From the NCBI GenBank assembly GCA_003282865.1, contig QBYK01000007.1, forward strand, positions 1-63,418: 63,418 nt of DNA. Direction: 5' to 3'. This DNA comes from SAR116 cluster bacterium AG-325-I21. GTDB lineage: Bacteria > Pseudomonadota > Alphaproteobacteria > Puniceispirillales > Puniceispirillaceae. The notes under the pieces are model-generated. The model did not search any database. It saw only the letters and a program-made list of their open reading frames with translations, and had not been told where the DNA came from. Shown here piece after piece: positions 44,641 to 54,232 of the stretch; the stretch's first letter is position 1; the number at the start of each line of letters is the position of its first letter. Position numbers and translations under genes: made by a program.

Positions 44641-45429
44641 TCAATTAGAAAGTTGCCATTTACGTCCAAGTTCGTCAAAAAAGCCGCGTTCGGTTTTCAA
44701 AGTGATCCAAGTGTTTACATAGTTAATCCATACCTGGTCGCCCTGTGGCAAAAGCATGGCAATCGGCGTTGGAGCCTTTGGAGCTGACACTGGAACAACC
44801 ATCATTTGGGGATATTTCGCGACTAGCTTGTACGCTTCGACATTTGATGTGATATGAGCATCAGCGCGCCCTGCGAGTACTTCTTGAAAATCTCGGGCTG
44901 GAGCTTCCACGATTTTATATTTTGCATTTGGAAAAAACTGTTTGACCTGTTTTTCCTGTGTTGTTCCGAGGGTAGCGGCGACGGTTACAGTTTCTTTGTC
45001 CAAGTCACTCCAATCGGCATATTTGCCCGAATTCTTTTTCAGGGTCAGCGGCACTGTTGCCAAAGAAAAATAGCTATTTGAATACCCAGCCGCTTTGGCA
45101 CGGCTTGGTGAAATTGAAGCTGAACCAGTCATGTGATATTTGCCAGAAGTTACACCACTGACCAATGTTTTCCAATCAGTTGGGACAAATTCAACTTTCA
45201 CGCCAAGGTCTGTTGCAAGCGCGGTCATCACATCGATGTCGTATCCTGTATAGCTGTTATTCGCAGGGTCCTTCATTGTCATTGGGTTCCAATCACCAGT
45301 AGTGCCAACTTTCAGCACACCTCCAGACAGTATTTCACTCAGAACACTTGCAGCATTAGAGGGCACACTTATCGCAAAGATTGCAGTGGCCATGGTAAAG
45401 AACGCGGTCATCATTTTTATAAAGCGCAT
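44641..45429 (-). CDS. Amino-acid-type ABC substrate-binding protein (SBP family 3)
   Basis: 262 residues with a signal peptide ending near VPSNA and then LKVGTTGDWNPMTM, GYDIDVMTALATDLGV and GSASISPSRA, typical for family 3 binding proteins and close to the PheC (cyclohexadienyl dehydratase) subgroup. Strong AAGGAG ribosome site. Divergent from the ATPase/permease pair at 45678-47217, which is the likely membrane part of the same importer. A catalytic PheC-like role cannot be excluded. Confidence 0.83.
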   Translation of the reverse strand: MRFIKMMTAFFTMATAIFAISVPSNAASVLSEILSGGVLKVGTTGDWNPMTMKDPANNSYTGYDIDVMTALATDLGVKVEFVPTDWKTLVSGVTSGKYHMTGSASISPSRAKAAGYSNSYFSLATVPLTLKKNSGKYADWSDLDKETVTVAATLGTTQEKQVKQFFPNAKYKIVEAPARDFQEVLAGRADAHITSNVEAYKLVAKYPQMMVVPVSAPKAPTPIAMLLPQGDQVWINYVNTWITLKTERGFFDELGRKWQLSN

Positions 45430-45677
45430 CGACAGTCTCCTTGGACTAGCTTATTTTGTTAGAGGTCTTTTCGACTATTCTGACTCTTAGATAAGCGATT
45501 GCTTCTGTAATGCAAGGTTTGAAGCAGGGTTACTACATCAATCTTATTGGGGGCTAGTCGCTGGCAGAGGAATCGGCTAAAAAACGAGACGTGATAACAG
45601 CGTTTAAAGATTAATTTTGTGATCTTGCTAAACAATAGCTTACCCGAGGAACATTATTTTTACAGGTAAACCCCGAT

Positions 45678-46430
45678 ATGACCAAACCGTCTACTCAGCC
45701 ATTCATTCAGATCCAAAATGTGTCGAAATATTTTGACCAGTTCTGCGCACTTGACACGGTATCGCTTGATATAGCGCTGGGACAGAAGTTGGTTATTTGT
45801 GGTCCATCTGGGTCAGGAAAATCTACTCTGATTCGCTGTATCAATCGTCTGGAAATTCATGAAAAAGGTGAAATTTTTATCGATGGCAAAATTGTTGACG
45901 GTAGCCCGGCAGGCCGAAATGTGCTGCGCAATAATGTTGGTATGGTATTCCAGCAATTTAACCTATTTCCTCATTTGACCATTATTGAGAATCTAATGCT
46001 TGGGCCGTTACGGGCCCGTCATCTTCCTGAATCCGAAGCCCGCGATCTTGCTATGCAATATCTTGAGCGGGTTCGCATTCCAGAACAGCTTGATAAATAC
46101 CCAGCTCAGTTATCAGGCGGCCAACAACAGCGGGTGGCGATTGCCCGTGCACTCTGTATGATGCCAAAGATTATGTTATTTGATGAACCAACATCAGCGC
46201 TTGATCCGGAAATGATTGCCGAGGTTCTGGATGTGATAGAAGAACTGGCAGATAGTGGCATGACAATGATTTGTGTAACCCATGAAATGGGCTTTGCGCG
46301 TCAGGTTGCAGATATGATGTTGTTCATGGACCATGGGAAGATTGTTGAGACCGGGCCACCAAAAACATTCTTTACCACGCCAAAAAGTGATCGTTGTAAA
46401 TTATTCCTAAGTCAAATTCTAAGACATTAA
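45678..46430 (+). CDS. Polar amino-acid ABC importer ATPase (GlnQ type)
   Basis: 250 residues. Walker A GPSGSGKST, Q-loop VFQQFNLFPHLT, signature LSGGQQQRV, Walker B IMLFDEPTSALDPE and switch His VTHEMGFARQV are all canonical. Followed by its permease 19 bases later. Unlike the two ATPases of the sulfonate importer, no motif is altered. Confidence 0.92.
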   Translation: MTKPSTQPFIQIQNVSKYFDQFCALDTVSLDIALGQKLVICGPSGSGKSTLIRCINRLEIHEKGEIFIDGKIVDGSPAGRNVLRNNVGMVFQQFNLFPHLTIIENLMLGPLRARHLPESEARDLAMQYLERVRIPEQLDKYPAQLSGGQQQRVAIARALCMMPKIMLFDEPTSALDPEMIAEVLDVIEELADSGMTMICVTHEMGFARQVADMMLFMDHGKIVETGPPKTFFTTPKSDRCKLFLSQILRH

Positions 46431-46449
46431 AGGCGGTGAGGCTCTGCAT

Positions 46450-47217
46450 ATGAATTTGATAAAATCTCGTCTTTTCCAGTCAACATTCTGGTTTCGCCTT
46501 GCCGCGCTATTCAGCCTTTTCTTGCTTGGTGGGTGTGCTGATAATTGGGGATGGTATGTTGTGAATCCAGCAACCGAGACCGGCAGACAAAACCTGGCAT
46601 TTCTGATTGATGGGCTATATTACACAATGGCTTTGTCAGTTACTGCCATTTCCATTTCAATATGTCTTGGCCTGATTGTAGCCTTGCCGGGCCTTTCGGT
46701 GCGGCGCATGCCAAAGACGATTAACCGCGTCTTTGTTGAACTTGTGCGAGCCATTCCTATCCTAGTGCTAATTTTGTGGGTCTATTATGGGCTGCCACAA
46801 GTTGCTGGTATTTCGATTTCGGTGTTCTGGGCGGGTGTGCTGGCTTTGGCCATTTCTGATAGTGCATTCCAGGCTGAAATTTTTCGGGCTGGCATTCAGT
46901 CGATTGATCGTGGGCAATATGAAGCGGCGCAATCAATCTCGCTTAATTACCGCAATACTATGCGTTATGTAATCTTGCCGCAGGCGATCAAGCGTATTTT
47001 GCCTGCTCTTGGTAACCAGCTTGTCTACATGCTGAAAATGTCGTCCCTAGTGTCAGTGATTGGAATGCAGGAACTTACCCGCCGTGCGAATGAACTGGTC
47101 GTTACTGAATATCGGCCATTGGAAATCTATACCATTCTTGTCCTTGAATATTTGGTGGTGATATTGATTGTCTCAGCTGGAGTGCGCTGGCTTGAGCGAC
47201 GTCTTGATACAAGCTAG
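46450..47217 (+). CDS. Polar amino-acid ABC importer permease (HisM/GlnP type)
   Basis: 255 residues with an N-terminal hydrophobic stretch ending in LLGGCADN (it looks like a lipobox by chance, since the rest is a permease), then LIDGLYYTMALSVTAISISI and the coupling loop EAAQSISLNYRNTMRYVILP. Probably works as a homodimer with the ATPase upstream and the divergent binding protein. Confidence 0.88.
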   Translation: MNLIKSRLFQSTFWFRLAALFSLFLLGGCADNWGWYVVNPATETGRQNLAFLIDGLYYTMALSVTAISISICLGLIVALPGLSVRRMPKTINRVFVELVRAIPILVLILWVYYGLPQVAGISISVFWAGVLALAISDSAFQAEIFRAGIQSIDRGQYEAAQSISLNYRNTMRYVILPQAIKRILPALGNQLVYMLKMSSLVSVIGMQELTRRANELVVTEYRPLEIYTILVLEYLVVILIVSAGVRWLERRLDTS

Positions 47218-47320
47218 TAATGATAAAAAACTTCTATTAGGTTTCACAGTTGTCTTTCCCACAAAATTTGAGTTGAATGGTCTTACTTAACGAAGCGAAA
47301 CTAATATTCGGAAAAATCGC

Positions 47321-48106
47321 ATGGATGATTTGCTGCAAATAACGCATGAGCCGCACGGTATTTTGAGGTTGACGCTAAATGATCCGGCGCGGCGTAATGC
47401 CTTGTCTGAGGCTATGCTTGATCATTTGTGGGATGCTATTCAATTGGCAAGTAATGATGCCAGCGTGCGGGCTGTCATAATTGCGGCAAATGGCCCGGCA
47501 TTTTGCGCTGGCCATGATTTAAAAGAGCTTACCGCAGCCCGTGCCAATGATGATAAGGGCAAGGCCTACTTTAATAAGCTGATGACCCGTTGTTCTTCGG
47601 TGATGCATGCCATTCTTCAGACGCCAAAACCGGTGATTGCTGAAGTGACCGCAACGGCAACAGCCGCGGGCTGCCAGCTTGTTGCTAGCTGTGATCTTGC
47701 CTTTGCGTCACCAAGCGCAAAATTTGCTACGCCCGGAGTTCATATCGGCTTATTCTGTTCAACGCCAATGGTGGCGTTGTCGCGCAATGTTGCGGCCAAA
47801 CATGCGATGGAGATGCTTTTGACAGGTGACATGATAACCGCCGAGCGTGCCGCAGATATGGGATTGTTGAATGCGGTGATTGCTTCGGCTGACCTTGGAA
47901 ATCATGTGACCAAAGTGGCGACAAAGATTGCCAGTAAATCAGCGGTTACACTGGCAACTGGTAAGGCTGCCTTCTACGCGCAGCGAGAATTATCAGTTGC
48001 TGATGCTTATGATTATGCAGCGCGGGTGATGGTTGAAAACATGCTGCATCGTGATGCCGCCGAAGGAATTACCGCCTTTATCGAAAAGCGTGATCCGAAA
48101 TGGTAA
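47321..48106 (+). CDS. Enoyl-CoA hydratase/isomerase family protein lacking both usual Glu
   Basis: 261 residues of the crotonase fold: NDPARRNALSEAM, the oxyanion block FCAGHDLKEL, and VTATATAAGCQLVASCDLAFAS. The two acid residues of true enoyl-CoA hydratases are absent: the first position is Gln (Q119 in GCQL), and the second, usually in GQPE, is Gly (ATPGVHIG). It therefore resembles ECHDC3-like members of unclear reaction. It precedes an acyl-CoA ligase by 34 bases and is probably co-transcribed with it. Confidence 0.82.
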   Translation: MDDLLQITHEPHGILRLTLNDPARRNALSEAMLDHLWDAIQLASNDASVRAVIIAANGPAFCAGHDLKELTAARANDDKGKAYFNKLMTRCSSVMHAILQTPKPVIAEVTATATAAGCQLVASCDLAFASPSAKFATPGVHIGLFCSTPMVALSRNVAAKHAMEMLLTGDMITAERAADMGLLNAVIASADLGNHVTKVATKIASKSAVTLATGKAAFYAQRELSVADAYDYAARVMVENMLHRDAAEGITAFIEKRDPKW

Positions 48107-48140
48107 AGTGAATGGCTGTTTTTTTAGGGGGTAAATACGA

Positions 48141-49766
48141 ATGACCAATCCATATGATGTTGGACTCGACCAAAATCCGGCCAACTATCAACCTCTGACG
48201 CCGCTTACATTTTTGGAACGCGCAGCCCTTGTGTTCCCAGAACATACGGCCATTATTCATGGTGACTTGCGGCGTGATTATGCGGGTCTTTATTCACGGT
48301 GCCGCCAATTTGCCAGTGTGCTTGATAGCGCTGGTCTGGGGCCTGGCGACACGGTGTCTGTGATGCTGCTCAATACGCCAGCCATGATCGAGGCGCACTA
48401 CGGAGTACCCATGGCGGGGACGGTTCTGCATTCGTTGAATACACGGCTTGACGCGGCCACTATTGCATTTCAATTGGATCACGCCGAAGCCAAAATTGTG
48501 ATCACCGATGTTGCGCTATTGCCCCGGATGCGAGAAGCATTAGCAAGGGCTGAGGGTGCTCCGCGCCTGATTGTATACGATGATAAGGAGTATGATGGGC
48601 CGAGACCAGCCTACGATGAAACTGAATATGAAGCCTTTTTAGCTCATGGTGATGCTGGTTTTGAATGGAAAATGCCGGCCAATGAATGGGATGCAATCTC
48701 CATCAATTACACATCTGGCACAACTGGTGATCCCAAAGGCGTAGTGTATCATCACCGTGGTGCCTACTTGCTGGCACAAGGAAATGCCCTCACCGCCTCA
48801 ATGAAAAAACAGGCTATTTATCTTTGGACTTTGCCAATGTTCCATTGTAATGGATGGTGCTTTCCCTGGACGATTTCAGCCCTTTCCGGCACGCATGTTT
48901 GCCTTCGTGATGTGCGCGCCGACGATATTTGGAAAGCGATTCTGGAACACCATGTTAGCCATATGTGCGGAGCACCAATCGTGATGTCGATGGTAGTATC
49001 AGGCAAGCCTGAAAACGCTAAGCTGGATTATGAGGTTGAGTTTTTCACCGCCGCTGCCCCGCCCCCCGAAGCGGTATTGGCCGCGATGAAGGATGCTGGA
49101 TTTAACGTCACGCACCTATATGGTTTGACTGAAACTTACGGTCCATCAGTGGTCAACGACTGGGATCCAAACTGGGATACGCTGGATAATGGACAACAGG
49201 CTGCCTTGAAAGCTCGGCAGGGGGTTCGCTACCTAGCGCTAGAAGGGCTTGATGTCGTTGATCCGCAAAGCTTGGCACCGGTTCCACGTGATGGAGCCAG
49301 CATTGGTGAGGTTGTGATGCGCGGTAATGTCGTCATGAAGGGCTATTTTAAAAATGCTGCCTCGACCAAACGTGCGTTCGCTGGGGGTTGGTTTCATTCA
49401 GGTGATCTTGGCGTTGTGCATCCTGACGGCTATATCCAGTTGAAAGACAGATCCAAAGACATCATCATTTCAGGTGGTGAAAATATCTCATCCATCGAGG
49501 TAGAGGACGCGCTTTACAAACATCCAGTGGTGGACGCGGTTGCCGTCGTGGCTATGCCACATGAAAAATGGGGTGAAACGCCATGCGCCTTCATTGAATG
49601 TGTCAATGGAGAAAGCACGACTGGTGATGAACTGCGCGAATGGTGTCGGCAAAACCTAGCTGGCTTCAAGGTGCCAAGTGAATTTCGCTTTGAGCCAATT
49701 CCAAAAACCTCGACCGGAAAAGTGCAAAAATTTGCCCTTCGTCAGCGGATTCTAGACAAAGGTTAG
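48141..49766 (+). CDS. Acyl-CoA synthetase (AMP-forming), DmdB-like
   Basis: 541 residues. The ATP loop YTSGTTGDPKGVVYHHRGAY, the A5 block HLYGLTETYGPS, GWFHSGDLGVVHPDGYI and the C-terminal Lys block KTSTGKVQKF are complete. Overall wording resembles the medium-chain/methylmercaptopropionate CoA ligases (DmdB) of marine bacteria, which act in DMSP demethylation. dmdA, dmdC and dmdD are not in the window, so only the general ligase activity is safe. Confidence 0.87.
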   Translation: MTNPYDVGLDQNPANYQPLTPLTFLERAALVFPEHTAIIHGDLRRDYAGLYSRCRQFASVLDSAGLGPGDTVSVMLLNTPAMIEAHYGVPMAGTVLHSLNTRLDAATIAFQLDHAEAKIVITDVALLPRMREALARAEGAPRLIVYDDKEYDGPRPAYDETEYEAFLAHGDAGFEWKMPANEWDAISINYTSGTTGDPKGVVYHHRGAYLLAQGNALTASMKKQAIYLWTLPMFHCNGWCFPWTISALSGTHVCLRDVRADDIWKAILEHHVSHMCGAPIVMSMVVSGKPENAKLDYEVEFFTAAAPPPEAVLAAMKDAGFNVTHLYGLTETYGPSVVNDWDPNWDTLDNGQQAALKARQGVRYLALEGLDVVDPQSLAPVPRDGASIGEVVMRGNVVMKGYFKNAASTKRAFAGGWFHSGDLGVVHPDGYIQLKDRSKDIIISGGENISSIEVEDALYKHPVVDAVAVVAMPHEKWGETPCAFIECVNGESTTGDELREWCRQNLAGFKVPSEFRFEPIPKTSTGKVQKFALRQRILDKG

Positions 49767-49906
49767 TCGCGTTAGGCTGTTCGCTCTGACGACTCGAAGT
49801 AAATGATTGATTTCGTATTAACTGGCTCCCTTGTTTTTGTTTGGGACAGCACCCATATCCGATCAGCGCGTTAATAGGTTAGGTGTTCGTTAACTTTGGG
49901 ATGGCG

Positions 49907-51352
49907 ATGTCAGGTCCTATTCATATTCACTGGTTTCGTCAGGACCTAAGACTTGCTGATAATCCAGCTTTATCGGAAGCGGCGTCAGTTGGTGAGGTGC
50001 TTCCGGTTTATATTCTTGATGACATTCATTCAGGCAAGCACCGTATGGGCACCGCAAGCCGTTGGTGGCTGCATCATTCCTTGATTGCGCTAGATCGGGC
50101 CCTAGGCGGCAAGTTAGTAGTATTGGCCGGTGATCCTGCCAAAATCCTTCCCAATCTCGCCGTGGCCGCCTCTGCCACAGCCATTTACTGGAACCGTTCG
50201 TATGAGCCGTGGCGTATCACGCGTGATGCCAGGATCAAGGCGCAATGCGCGGACCGAGGGCTGAAGGTTCAAAGTCATAATGGGTCGCTCTTATGGGAGC
50301 CTTGGGAGGTGCTGAAAAAGGATAGAACGCCTTATAAGGTTTTTACTCCCTTTTATCGGCGTGGCTGTCTTGCAGCCGCTCTGCCACGTCGCCCATTGCC
50401 AGTTCCGCCTCGTCTAAATATCGCGGAACTGGATAACCATATTGAGGGTGCAAGAGCCATTAACAAGCTGGCATTATTACCGAAAAATGATTGGAAAGAT
50501 GGGCTTGCCGCGACTTGGTGCATTGGCGAGACGGCAGCTCATGACCGGCTACACGCCTTTCTCGACGATGGGCTGCATGGCTACAGGAATGACCGCAATT
50601 ATCCAGCCAAGCAAAGTGTATCGCGCCTATCTGCTTATTTGCATTGGGGTGAAATTTCGCCCAATAGCGTTTGGTACGCCGTTAAGGACCGAATGGATGC
50701 AGGCTTTGGTCACGATGGTGACTGTGATCATTTTTTGTCTGAACTTGGCTGGCGTGAATTTTCTTACTCCCTTTTATATCACTTTCCGAAGCTGCCCAGC
50801 AAAAACCTAAACCCGCGGTTTGATAGCTTTGACTGGTGTGATGATCCGATGCTCCTAGATTGTTGGCAAAAGGGACGAACTGGCTACCCAATTGTTGACG
50901 CTGGCATGCGTGAGTTGTGGCAAACCGGCTATATGCATAACCGCGTGAGGATGATTGTTGGATCATTTCTGGTAAAAAATCTGCGTTTGCACTGGCATCA
51001 CGGTGAAGCATGGTTTTGGGATTGCCTAGTTGACGCTGACCTGGCGAATAATAGTGCTGGCTGGCAGTGGATTGCTGGTTGCGGTGCGGATGCCGCTCCT
51101 TACTTTCGCATTTTCAACCCAATTACCCAAGGCATAAAATTTGATGCTGATGGTGATTATATTCGGCGTTACCTTCCCGAACTTGCCAATCTTCCCGATG
51201 CCTATCTATGCAAACCTTGGGAGGCGCCGAGCGATATATTGGCGAACGCTGGAGTACGAATCGGTGAGACTTATCCAAAGCCTGTTGTAGATGTAAAGGC
51301 ATCGCGAGAGGAAGCATTGGCAGCTTTTTCGGCATTACGTAACGGATCATGA
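49907..51352 (+). CDS. phrB: Cyclobutane pyrimidine dimer photolyase, class I
   Basis: 481 residues. N-terminal antenna domain (IHIHWFRQDLRLADNPAL), FAD domain with WREFSYSLLYHFP, MRELWQTGYMHNRVRMIVGS and DADLANNSAGWQWIAGCG. It repairs UV dimers using blue light. The start is uncertain (ATG 49901 or 49907; GGGA precedes the second). It overlaps the next photolyase gene by four bases (ATGA). Confidence 0.93.
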   Translation: MSGPIHIHWFRQDLRLADNPALSEAASVGEVLPVYILDDIHSGKHRMGTASRWWLHHSLIALDRALGGKLVVLAGDPAKILPNLAVAASATAIYWNRSYEPWRITRDARIKAQCADRGLKVQSHNGSLLWEPWEVLKKDRTPYKVFTPFYRRGCLAAALPRRPLPVPPRLNIAELDNHIEGARAINKLALLPKNDWKDGLAATWCIGETAAHDRLHAFLDDGLHGYRNDRNYPAKQSVSRLSAYLHWGEISPNSVWYAVKDRMDAGFGHDGDCDHFLSELGWREFSYSLLYHFPKLPSKNLNPRFDSFDWCDDPMLLDCWQKGRTGYPIVDAGMRELWQTGYMHNRVRMIVGSFLVKNLRLHWHHGEAWFWDCLVDADLANNSAGWQWIAGCGADAAPYFRIFNPITQGIKFDADGDYIRRYLPELANLPDAYLCKPWEAPSDILANAGVRIGETYPKPVVDVKASREEALAAFSALRNGS

Positions 51353-52872
51353 AAACGCTTCGCCTTATTCTCGGGGACCAGTTGAGTTTCAATCTGCCAA
51401 CATTGCGGGATATTGACCCTGCAAAGGATATTGTGCTGATGGCCGAGGTAATGGCTGAAGTCACCTACGTTAAACACCACAAACGTAAGATTGCCTTTGT
51501 GTTCTCAGCAATGCGCCATTTTGCCAAATCGCTTGAGGATAATGGATTAAAGGTTTCCTATAGGCAGCTTGATGATTCTGAAAATGCTGGGAGCCTTGCA
51601 GGTGAAGTTGCGGTTGCAATTGATGTTTTTGGCCTTGATCGCATTGTTGTAACCGCGCCCGGTGAGTATCGGCTGGCGGAAGACATGGCTGGCTGGCAAA
51701 AACAGTTCAATCTGCCTGTTATAATCCTGCCAGATACGCGGTTTTTATGCAGCCTTGATGAATTTGCGATTTGGGCTGATGGTCGCAAATCCCTGCGGAT
51801 GGAGTTTTTTTACCGGGAAATGCGGCGTCGTTATGATATTCTTATGGAGGGCGATGCACCCATTGGCGGCAAGTGGAATTACGATTCTGATAACCGGCAG
51901 CCACCAAAAGCCGGATTACACATTCCACCCCCAAGCCATTTCAAACCAGATGCTATCACAGACGAAGTTTTGGAGCTTGTTCAGACAAAGTGCGTTGACC
52001 ACTTTGGCAAGCTTGCAGGATTTGATTTTGCAGTTACCCGTGATCATGCTCTTGCGGTCTTAAACAGATTCATCACTGAAAAGCTTCCACAGTTCGGCAC
52101 CTATCAAGATGCCATGATTACTGATGAGCCGTGGATGTACCACAGCCATATCGGTATTTATATTAATGCGGGTATGCTGGAGCCGCTTGAGGTGATTGCG
52201 GCTGCCGAATCTGCCTATCACAGTGGCGCTGCACCACTGAATGCGGTAGAAGGATTTATCCGGCAAATTCTTGGTTGGCGCGAATTTGTACGCGGCCTTT
52301 ACTGGCTAAAAATGCCATCCTATGCGACGGCGAACTTCCTAGACGCTAACCGACCCCTCCCAGATTTCTTCTGGAGTGGTAAAACTGATATGAAATGCCT
52401 TGCCCAATCTATTCAGCAAACTGATGCGCTATCTTATGCGCACCACATCCAACGACTTATGGTGTTGGGGAATTTTGCGCTCCTTGCTGGCCTGTCGCCA
52501 AAAGAGGTGAATGAATGGTTTTTGATTGTTTACGCCGATGCCTATGAATGGGTTGTGCTGCCAAATGTGTCGGGCATGGCATTATTTGCCGATGGCGGGC
52601 TTCTGGCCAGTAAGCCTTATGCGGCAGGGGGTGCCTATATCAACCGCATGTCGGATTATTGTAAAGATTGTCACTACAAGGTGGCAGAAAAAGCCGGTCA
52701 AGATGCCTGCCCGTTCAACTATCTGTATTGGAATTTTCTTGCTCGAAATCGTAAGAAAATTGGCGATAATCCTCGACTTGGGATGATTTACCGGACATAT
52801 GACCGGATGAGCCCGGAAAAAAAGGCGTCTGTCACGATAGATGCCGATCGGTTTTTGACCGGATTAGCCTGA
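51349..52872 (+). CDS. FeS-type bacterial cryptochrome/(6-4) photolyase
   Basis: 507 residues of the deoxyribodipyrimidine photolyase-related (FeS-BCP) family. The opening LRLILGDQLSFNLPTL is standard. Cys residues in DMKCLAQS, DYCKDCHYK and DACPFNYLYWNF fit the four [4Fe-4S] ligands of PhrB-like (6-4) photolyases. Translationally coupled to the class I enzyme, so one operon covers both main UV lesions. Confidence 0.92.
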   Translation: MKTLRLILGDQLSFNLPTLRDIDPAKDIVLMAEVMAEVTYVKHHKRKIAFVFSAMRHFAKSLEDNGLKVSYRQLDDSENAGSLAGEVAVAIDVFGLDRIVVTAPGEYRLAEDMAGWQKQFNLPVIILPDTRFLCSLDEFAIWADGRKSLRMEFFYREMRRRYDILMEGDAPIGGKWNYDSDNRQPPKAGLHIPPPSHFKPDAITDEVLELVQTKCVDHFGKLAGFDFAVTRDHALAVLNRFITEKLPQFGTYQDAMITDEPWMYHSHIGIYINAGMLEPLEVIAAAESAYHSGAAPLNAVEGFIRQILGWREFVRGLYWLKMPSYATANFLDANRPLPDFFWSGKTDMKCLAQSIQQTDALSYAHHIQRLMVLGNFALLAGLSPKEVNEWFLIVYADAYEWVVLPNVSGMALFADGGLLASKPYAAGGAYINRMSDYCKDCHYKVAEKAGQDACPFNYLYWNFLARNRKKIGDNPRLGMIYRTYDRMSPEKKASVTIDADRFLTGLA

Positions 52873-52970
52873 CCAGGGATGTTTACACTAACTTGTTAGG
52901 CAATTGTAACAAATATGGTTTTTGATTACGTTACACGATTTTAAAATAGATGAGATGGCGGGGTATCAAG

Positions 52971-53621
52971 ATGAGGCGCGGACAAAGACCAACAGTGGTC
53001 GGAGTATTAGGTAAAGGATTATTAAGATTATTGCTTGCCGCGGGTGTTCTAATTACATTGTTTGCTGGACTCTCTGCCTGCACCAAAAGAGATGTCACGC
53101 ATCTCGCAGAACGGAGACCTACCCTCGCTCTGGAACAGTTCTTTGAGGGAGAGAGTGTTGCTTATGGTATTTTTGAAGATCGCTTTGGCAATTTGCGACG
53201 TCAGTTCCGGGTAAACTTGCAGGGCACCGTTACCGGCAATCGATTAGTTCTTGACGAACAATTTCTATATGAGGATGGCGAAAAGGCCCAGCGTGTCTGG
53301 ACCATTGATAAGCTTGATTCCGGTGATGATGGCACAGTCCGATATGAGGGACAGGCTAGCGATGTTGAAGGGCGGGCCAATGGGCGCGTTTCGGGCAATG
53401 GTTTGAACTGGCGCTATGATGTGGTTCTTAAGATGGATGGACGAGAATTAGAGGTTCATTTTGATGATTGGATCTATCGGCAAAGTGACGATGTTGCTAT
53501 TAATCGAGCTTACGTAAGCAAATTCGGCGTTGAAATTGGTTCAGTCACAATTGTATTTTTGCGTGGCAAAGCAGCCGCCGCGGTTGCCCCGCTTAACCTT
53601 GATCAATGGGCTTCGCAGTAG
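52971..53621 (+). CDS. DUF3833 family lipoprotein
   Basis: 216 residues. A basic N-terminus and hydrophobic stretch lead to the lipobox LSAC. The mature part has FEDRFGNLRRQFRVNLQG, QRVWTIDKLDSGDDGTVRYE and FDDWIYRQSDDVAINRAYVS, as in DUF3833 proteins. Function unknown. These are common in photolyase and stress operons of marine proteobacteria, which fits the position here. ATG 52971 is chosen; 52950 is possible. Confidence 0.8.
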   Translation: MRRGQRPTVVGVLGKGLLRLLLAAGVLITLFAGLSACTKRDVTHLAERRPTLALEQFFEGESVAYGIFEDRFGNLRRQFRVNLQGTVTGNRLVLDEQFLYEDGEKAQRVWTIDKLDSGDDGTVRYEGQASDVEGRANGRVSGNGLNWRYDVVLKMDGRELEVHFDDWIYRQSDDVAINRAYVSKFGVEIGSVTIVFLRGKAAAAVAPLNLDQWASQ

Positions 53622-53636
53622 GAGATTTTTTGGCAA

Positions 53637-54209
53637 ATGGCATCCTATCCGCGCATGAAGCTTTTGTCGTTTTTTCTGGAAATTATGCCCCTTGCCGGAT
53701 TTTTTGTGGGGTTTGAGCTTTATGGCCTGTTTGCTGCTGCGGTGATCTCTGTAGTGCTTGGCGTGATCGTTATGGGCGTGAACTGGATCAAAACAGGCCG
53801 GCTTGCCAGATTTGCGTTATTTTCAATCGTCATGTCGGCCGGGTTTACGTTTGCTGCCCTCTATTTTAACGCCGCTATTTTCATTAAAGTCCAACCAACG
53901 ATTTTTAACGGACTTTTTGCGGCTGTCCTGCTGGGAGGATTGCTTGTAAGGAAAGCCATGATGCGCGAATTTTTTGGCACACAATTCCAGCTCACGCCGC
54001 CAACATGGTTCTTGCTTAGTCGCCGTTGGGGGTTGTTTTTCTTTTGTCTTGCCATTGCAAATGAGCTTGTCTGGCGCAACGCAAGTGATGCTGATTGGGT
54101 GGCGTTTAAAACCTTTATTGCGGCTCCCGCCAGCGTGCTGTTCATGATGGCACAATTGCCTCTAACCCTGAGAGGCAGGATTACGAATGATAGACCCGTT
54201 CAGGAATAG
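53637..54209 (+). CDS. yciB: YciB/septation protein A family inner membrane protein
   Basis: 190 residues with five or six hydrophobic helices. FFLEIMPLAGFFVGFELYGL near the N-terminus and FIKVQPTIFNGLFA in the middle match YciB (IspZ). Family members affect septation and envelope synthesis. Starts 15 bases after the DUF3833 gene. Confidence 0.78.
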   Translation: MASYPRMKLLSFFLEIMPLAGFFVGFELYGLFAAAVISVVLGVIVMGVNWIKTGRLARFALFSIVMSAGFTFAALYFNAAIFIKVQPTIFNGLFAAVLLGGLLVRKAMMREFFGTQFQLTPPTWFLLSRRWGLFFFCLAIANELVWRNASDADWVAFKTFIAAPASVLFMMAQLPLTLRGRITNDRPVQE

Positions 54210-54232
54210 CCTTCGGGTTTGGAAAGGCGCAG

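Noticed and set aside
46450-46560. Lipoprotein signal in the amino-acid permease (LLGGC)
   Set aside because: The rest of the protein is an ordinary multi-helix permease, so the resemblance is by chance.
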